A DNA stretch of 64,000 nucleotides. It comes from Puffinus mauretanicus. Lineage: Eukaryota > Chordata > Aves > Procellariiformes > Procellariidae. The position numbers were made by a program, and so were the translations under genes. The first letter of the stretch is position 1. Every line of letters starts with the position of its first letter. The stretch covers positions 62,001-126,000 of the forward strand of contig JAJKFH010001106.1 in NCBI GenBank assembly GCA_023333565.1, written 5' to 3'. Below, one piece after another: positions 60,379 to 64,000 of the stretch. Under the pieces are notes generated by a model. That model did no database searches. It was not told the origin of the DNA and worked only from the letters and a program-made list of their open reading frames with translations.

Positions 60379-63300
60379 GTAAGGCCTGCGGGGCGGTGCG
60401 GGGGCGGGCGAGCCTCACCGGCGGTTCCCCCCCCACCCCCCTCCGGCGGGCGGTCGGGCCCGGCGGTCGCCGGGCCCGACCGCCCGCCGGAGGGGGGTGG
60501 GGGGGGGGAACCGCCCGCCTGCCTCGGTTGCCGGCGGGGGTGGGAACCGGCCTGGCGAGGTGCCGGGAAAGGGGGGAAGGATCCCTCCCGGAGCGATTGG
60601 GCCTCCTCCAGTCGAAGTTACCGGGCGGGACCTGTACGCCAAGTACCGTCCCGGCTATAAATAGCGGTTGGGAGAGACGGGTAAGGCCTTTTGAGTTGAA
60701 ATTTCCCTTTTTCCGCCCCCTCCTCTATCATCGACCACCGCGCTTCGTTTTAATGGTGAAGGGATGGAGGGATCCGCCTCGGCTTGGATGCTGGGGGTGC
60801 CCAGGTGAGCGGGGTGCGGGTAGGGAAGGAGGAGAGCCCAGCCAGCAGAAACGCCGAGCACCCTGCTTCTGGAGGGGGTGGTCGGGGCTTCTGCCTCTGC
60901 TCTTGAAACCCATATATCGCCCACAACTACAAGCCCTACGCAGGCAGCCTCTTCCACTGTGCCCGTCTGCGTGACACGCTACGGAATAAAAACTCGCTAA
61001 TAGCACGTTATTTTGCTTTTTTTATCCCCCCCACCTGTGACCCTGGTTTAAGGCGCTCGGCTCGACCTGTTCTGAGCAATTTTTTCTTAAAAAACGAATA
61101 ATTTGCAGATAATAATTTCAGTTGTGGGGTTGCTTGCATGACGAAATGCCCAGCAGGCTGGCAGTCGCTGCGACTTGTCTGTATGTCGCGTAGGGTCTTC
61201 GATGTGCTTTTTTTCCAGTTGTAATGGGTTTGTAGGTAATAAAACGCATCGAAATTTTTCATTTCTAGCAAGCGCGTGCCTGTTGTAAATACGCACGTGT
61301 GTGCATAAGAGCATGTGTGTGTGTACTGACGTCTTCCAATGTTCCAACTGTTTTAATCACTGAAACAGTGGTTTTATAGGGACAAGAAGTGTGTTGGACT
61401 TGCATTTCTGTTTTCAGAGATTAATGAATCTTGTTGAAGGGACAGTGATAAGTTAATCACGCTATGCCTGCTGTGTTTTTATAGACTGAAAAAATTATTA
61501 CTATAATTGAGCTGATAAATTCTGTGGGTTTTTTCAGTTTGCTTAATCTGCATTTGGCAATAGCTTATAGATACTTAAGTCGTTTTGGGGTTTTTTATGG
61601 AATCTTTTTCTTCTCAGCCTACAAATAAATGAAACATGCCAAAAAGAAACTGTATTGAGAGTAAGAATTGGCAGAGAATATCTAGGTGAGGTGCTGTGAT
61701 TGAACTACGTTAATCCCTTTCGTGGAAGCGACAGAATATCATATGGAAGGTTGATACGCAAGTTGCTACGAAATGCACCACAGTAACTCAGGGAAAGCAC
61801 AGTTTTTCTTTAATTCTTCAGCTAGACATTTTAGACTCTACTGGTAGCCAGTGAAAGATGTTTGAAGCAGTGGTTTGGTTTTTTGGTTTTTTTTTTTTGG
61901 TTTTTTTTTTTCTTCTTTTTTGAAGTTCACTTGGTCTGTTCTGGAATGCTTCAGTCATAATTACGTCCTGTTCAGCAAGTTCTAATGCGTCTCGGTGAGC
62001 TCTGTGCGGTGCTAGATATGTAAACTTCAGCATCTGCATAAAGTTTTGCACGGCTGAGGGGGCCTTTGGTCACCAGGGACGGCAAACCCCAGGTTGTATT
62101 TTGCACAAGTAAGAGTGTGTCCGTCGTGTACTGTTGTCATCCTGGTGTTCTTCAGGAAAAAATACCACTCTGCTTGAGAGTGCAGGTGATGTTTGTGCAC
62201 TTAGAAGTGCTTTTTCAAAAAAAAAAATCTCTTTAGGTGTGTTGCCAGCAGCTAATGCTGCTTGTTGAAAGATTGCTGAACGTTGCTATGCATTGTAGCA
62301 TGCAATACAAATAGTTTGAGTAGCGATTGCTATCAAATACCTGCTCCTGAACCTAAAACAGGCTGCTCTCTTGCACTGAAGCTTAAATGAAAAAGTTATG
62401 TTGCAACCCGGAAAGTTGCCTTTGTGACCAGAGGTGCTTGGGTAGATGGGTTTGAGGCTTGCGCCCTGGACGAGCACTAAGTTGTGTATTGGATAACTGA
62501 ATTGTAATTGCAGTCTTAAACCCGCGCTGTTTGATGCTGCAGCTTGCGTGATTGGGACGTGCTTTAAAAGACGTTGCGTTAGGCCCGGCTGTGCAGTTCT
62601 GTTGCTGAACAGTCAGGCTGCGAGCCTGCAAATGCTTGTAACTGAGCGTAGCGGTGCGGTGGCGAAGGGTCTGATGGCAGGCCTGAACGTTCAGCAGAAA
62701 GCAACTGCTCATCCTTGTTTATATTTCACTTTATGCTTTGATGCGGTGATGTTAAGCAACTCCTTTTGTCAGGGTAAATTTTAGCTGCCTTTAATCTTTC
62801 TGATAAAAATAGCTCCTCAACTTACCGGAGCAAAGTTTCTGCGATCAAAATTGGTCTACTTACATTCTGAAAATATGACCTTTTCTGTTAAACTTAAGCG
62901 GCTAAATCAAATGTGTGGTCTCAGAGAAGGGAGTAGAGCTGAAAGGATAACAGAAATGTGTACTGTGACCATCATTAAGTTTCACAATAGTCCCATTTTT
63001 AGTTGCCCCATTGCTCTTTATATCAATAAGGAAGGTTAAGAGTTGTGGCTGTTAATGTAGCTTGCTGTTGCTGTGCAGTATTGAACAAGCTGACTCCTAT
63101 GGTAAAACATCCATGGGAAAGATTTTTCCTTGTCTAGCCAGGTAGGAGTAGTGCTTTTGTCTAATTACTGCTTTATTAGGGACATGGTATTTTTCATACC
63201 TAAGCATTTGTCTCTTCTATAACTGTTACGAGGCATTCTCATCTAGCGTGCTGCAGAATAAACAAGGGACTCGTATGAAAAGTAGAATTACGGTAACTTT

Positions 63301-64000
63301 GGTTATGGCAGCGTATTATTTTAATGTTGAGTGTAGTGATTATTTTGTACATTGCTGGCATTGGTCCGTCGGCAGAATATACAGTGAACCGGCAGCGTTC
63401 TTGAGCTGGTCGTGGTCTGAACTCCGCACACAGATTGTGAAAAACACTCTTGAATGGAGCAGCCACAAAGCTGGCGTTCTTCAGGCGCCCCTTCACCGTG
63501 GTTCTGCAGGTAGCTCGGTGGTGGTCTGTGTCGCGTTGCAAGTAATGCCTCTATCTGCATTTATTACGTACCCTGCAGCCTTCTGCTGTTGTGGAGCTAT
63601 GCTAGTTCCAGAAACGACAAATCGTAATTTGGGCCAAAGCAGAGGGTGTCCTTAACGGCGTTATAACTTAATGAATTCCTAAAGTAGATGAAGTTGGAAA
63701 GAGGGTGAGATGAGCGGCTTCAAAAGTCCATTAGAGCTGGATTTTCAGCTCATACTTTCTTGTGTGTGTGGGTTTTGTTTTTTTTCCTCCACAGCTTCAG
63801 ATCATAAACAGATTAAGCAGTATGGCTGCTGCTGCAAAAGCTGCAGGCTGAGATCTCCGTTAATTCACGTTCTCTTTGTGGCCCAGTGTGTTAGCATTGC
63901 AGTGCCCGTATTTTAAAATTGGGGAAAGACTGGCCTTGTCGCATATGCCTTTGTACGTGCCGAGATAAGTAGATCTCTGGCTAACTCCCAGCGAGCTACC
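60379..64000 (+). other. CREBBP: CREBBP intron 1 (5' part)
   Basis: The intron opens GTAAGG inside the CpG island and becomes AT-richer after about 61000. It contains the inverted repeat at 60420-60515, a pyrimidine/GGTTTT tract at about 61875-61925 and a short GT tract near 61314-61324. I looked for exon 2 (starting with the GSLFDLEND-type sequence) and did not find it, so it lies beyond 64000. An acceptor-like TTTTCCTCCACAG at about 63784-63796 is not followed by CREBBP coding sequence. Confidence 0.85.
60420..60515. repeat. near-perfect inverted repeat, 46-48-base arms, 2-base loop
   Basis: The left arm 60420-60465 is the reverse complement of 60468-60515, with GT between them. The only difference is the length of one homopolymer (8 C on the left, 10 G on the right). 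The sequence is almost entirely G and C, starts 42 bases after the exon 1 donor, and would form a very stable RNA or DNA hairpin. It could be genuine or a fold-back sequencing or assembly artefact. Confidence 0.9.

Larger units (their letters stand above)
59100..60720 (+). promoter_or_regulatory. CREBBP: CREBBP promoter CpG island
   Basis: This is about 1.6 kb of very GC- and CG-rich sequence around the first CREBBP exon, without an obvious TATA box. It holds two CTTTCCGG/CCTTTCCGG ETS-like sites (about 59334 and 59354), a TGACGCAA CRE-like site (about 59399), GC boxes (CCCCGCCTC and CCCCGCCCCC near 59415-59435), a YY1 element (59495-59506) and four tandem GCCGG (59541-59560). The start site is probably near the YY1 element, giving a 5' UTR of about 0.8 kb, but this is inferred. 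Confidence 0.8.

Noticed and set aside
63784..63900. CREBBP exon 2 after an acceptor-like TTTTCCTCCACAG
   Set aside because: The following codons do not encode the expected CREBBP residues (FGSLFDLEND-type), so it is an unused acceptor-like site.
1..64000. Bacterial-type features: operons, CRISPR arrays, insertion sequences, attachment sites
   Set aside because: The sequence is vertebrate nuclear DNA with introns, CR1 elements and CpG islands; no regularly spaced direct-repeat array was seen, and the only tandem array is the G-rich minisatellite.
1..64000. tRNA, rRNA or endogenous retrovirus sequences
   Set aside because: No cloverleaf A/B-box pair, rRNA block, LTR pair or retroviral reverse-transcriptase motif could be recognised by eye; a covariance-model or repeat-library scan would be needed to exclude decayed copies.

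Overview
The window is a piece of a vertebrate nuclear genome, most likely avian. It carries intron-split genes whose proteins I recognise as vertebrate ADCY9 and CREBBP. It contains two CR1 retrotransposon copies with the typical bird 3' end, few other repeats, and a compact GC-rich intergenic block of the kind seen on bird microchromosomes. A crocodilian or turtle is not excluded. Gene order and orientation (ADCY9 then CREBBP, same strand) match the human order as I know it.

Layout: (1) 1-28376, + strand: the 3' half of ADCY9 (membrane adenylate cyclase 9). Six coding exons with GT-AG borders and matching phases run 2531-2633, 5642-5850, 13727-13886, 16876-17024, 19996-20037 (a 42-base microexon) and 27188-28376. 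They encode 616 residues: the second six-helix membrane bundle (TM7-12), the glycosylated loop before TM12, the C2a catalytic half-domain and the C2b tail. The 5' exons (TM1-6, C1) lie upstream of the window. (2) From 28377 to about 31.2 kb: 3' UTR and flank, with an AU-rich element and several candidate poly(A) signals. (3) About 31-58.5 kb: intergenic DNA. It includes an isolated CpG-dense patch near 35.3-35.9 kb, a second CR1 fragment, a very GC-rich stretch at about 38.3-46.3 kb full of chance open frames on both strands, and AT-rich islands with homeodomain/POU-like sites. No protein gene is recognised here. (4) 58.56-59.06 kb: a G-rich minisatellite with a unit of about 113 bases, abutting (5) the CREBBP promoter CpG island (about 59.1-60.7 kb), with a YY1-type element, GC boxes, G-quadruplex runs, two short upstream ORFs, and coding exon 1 (60294-60378: first 28 residues plus one base). 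(6) 60379-64000: start of CREBBP intron 1, opening with a near-perfect 96-base inverted repeat.

Functionally the two genes belong to the same broad pathway. ADCY9 makes cAMP downstream of Gs-coupled receptors, and CREBBP is the acetyltransferase coactivator recruited by PKA-phosphorylated CREB. Their adjacency is conserved synteny, and nothing in the sequence shows shared regulation.

The least expected finding is in ADCY9 intron 13887-16875. A palindromic hAT-like MITE supplies a perfect 5' splice site, inside a hairpin arm, to an otherwise unannotated 119-base exon-like segment. Including it would truncate the cyclase.
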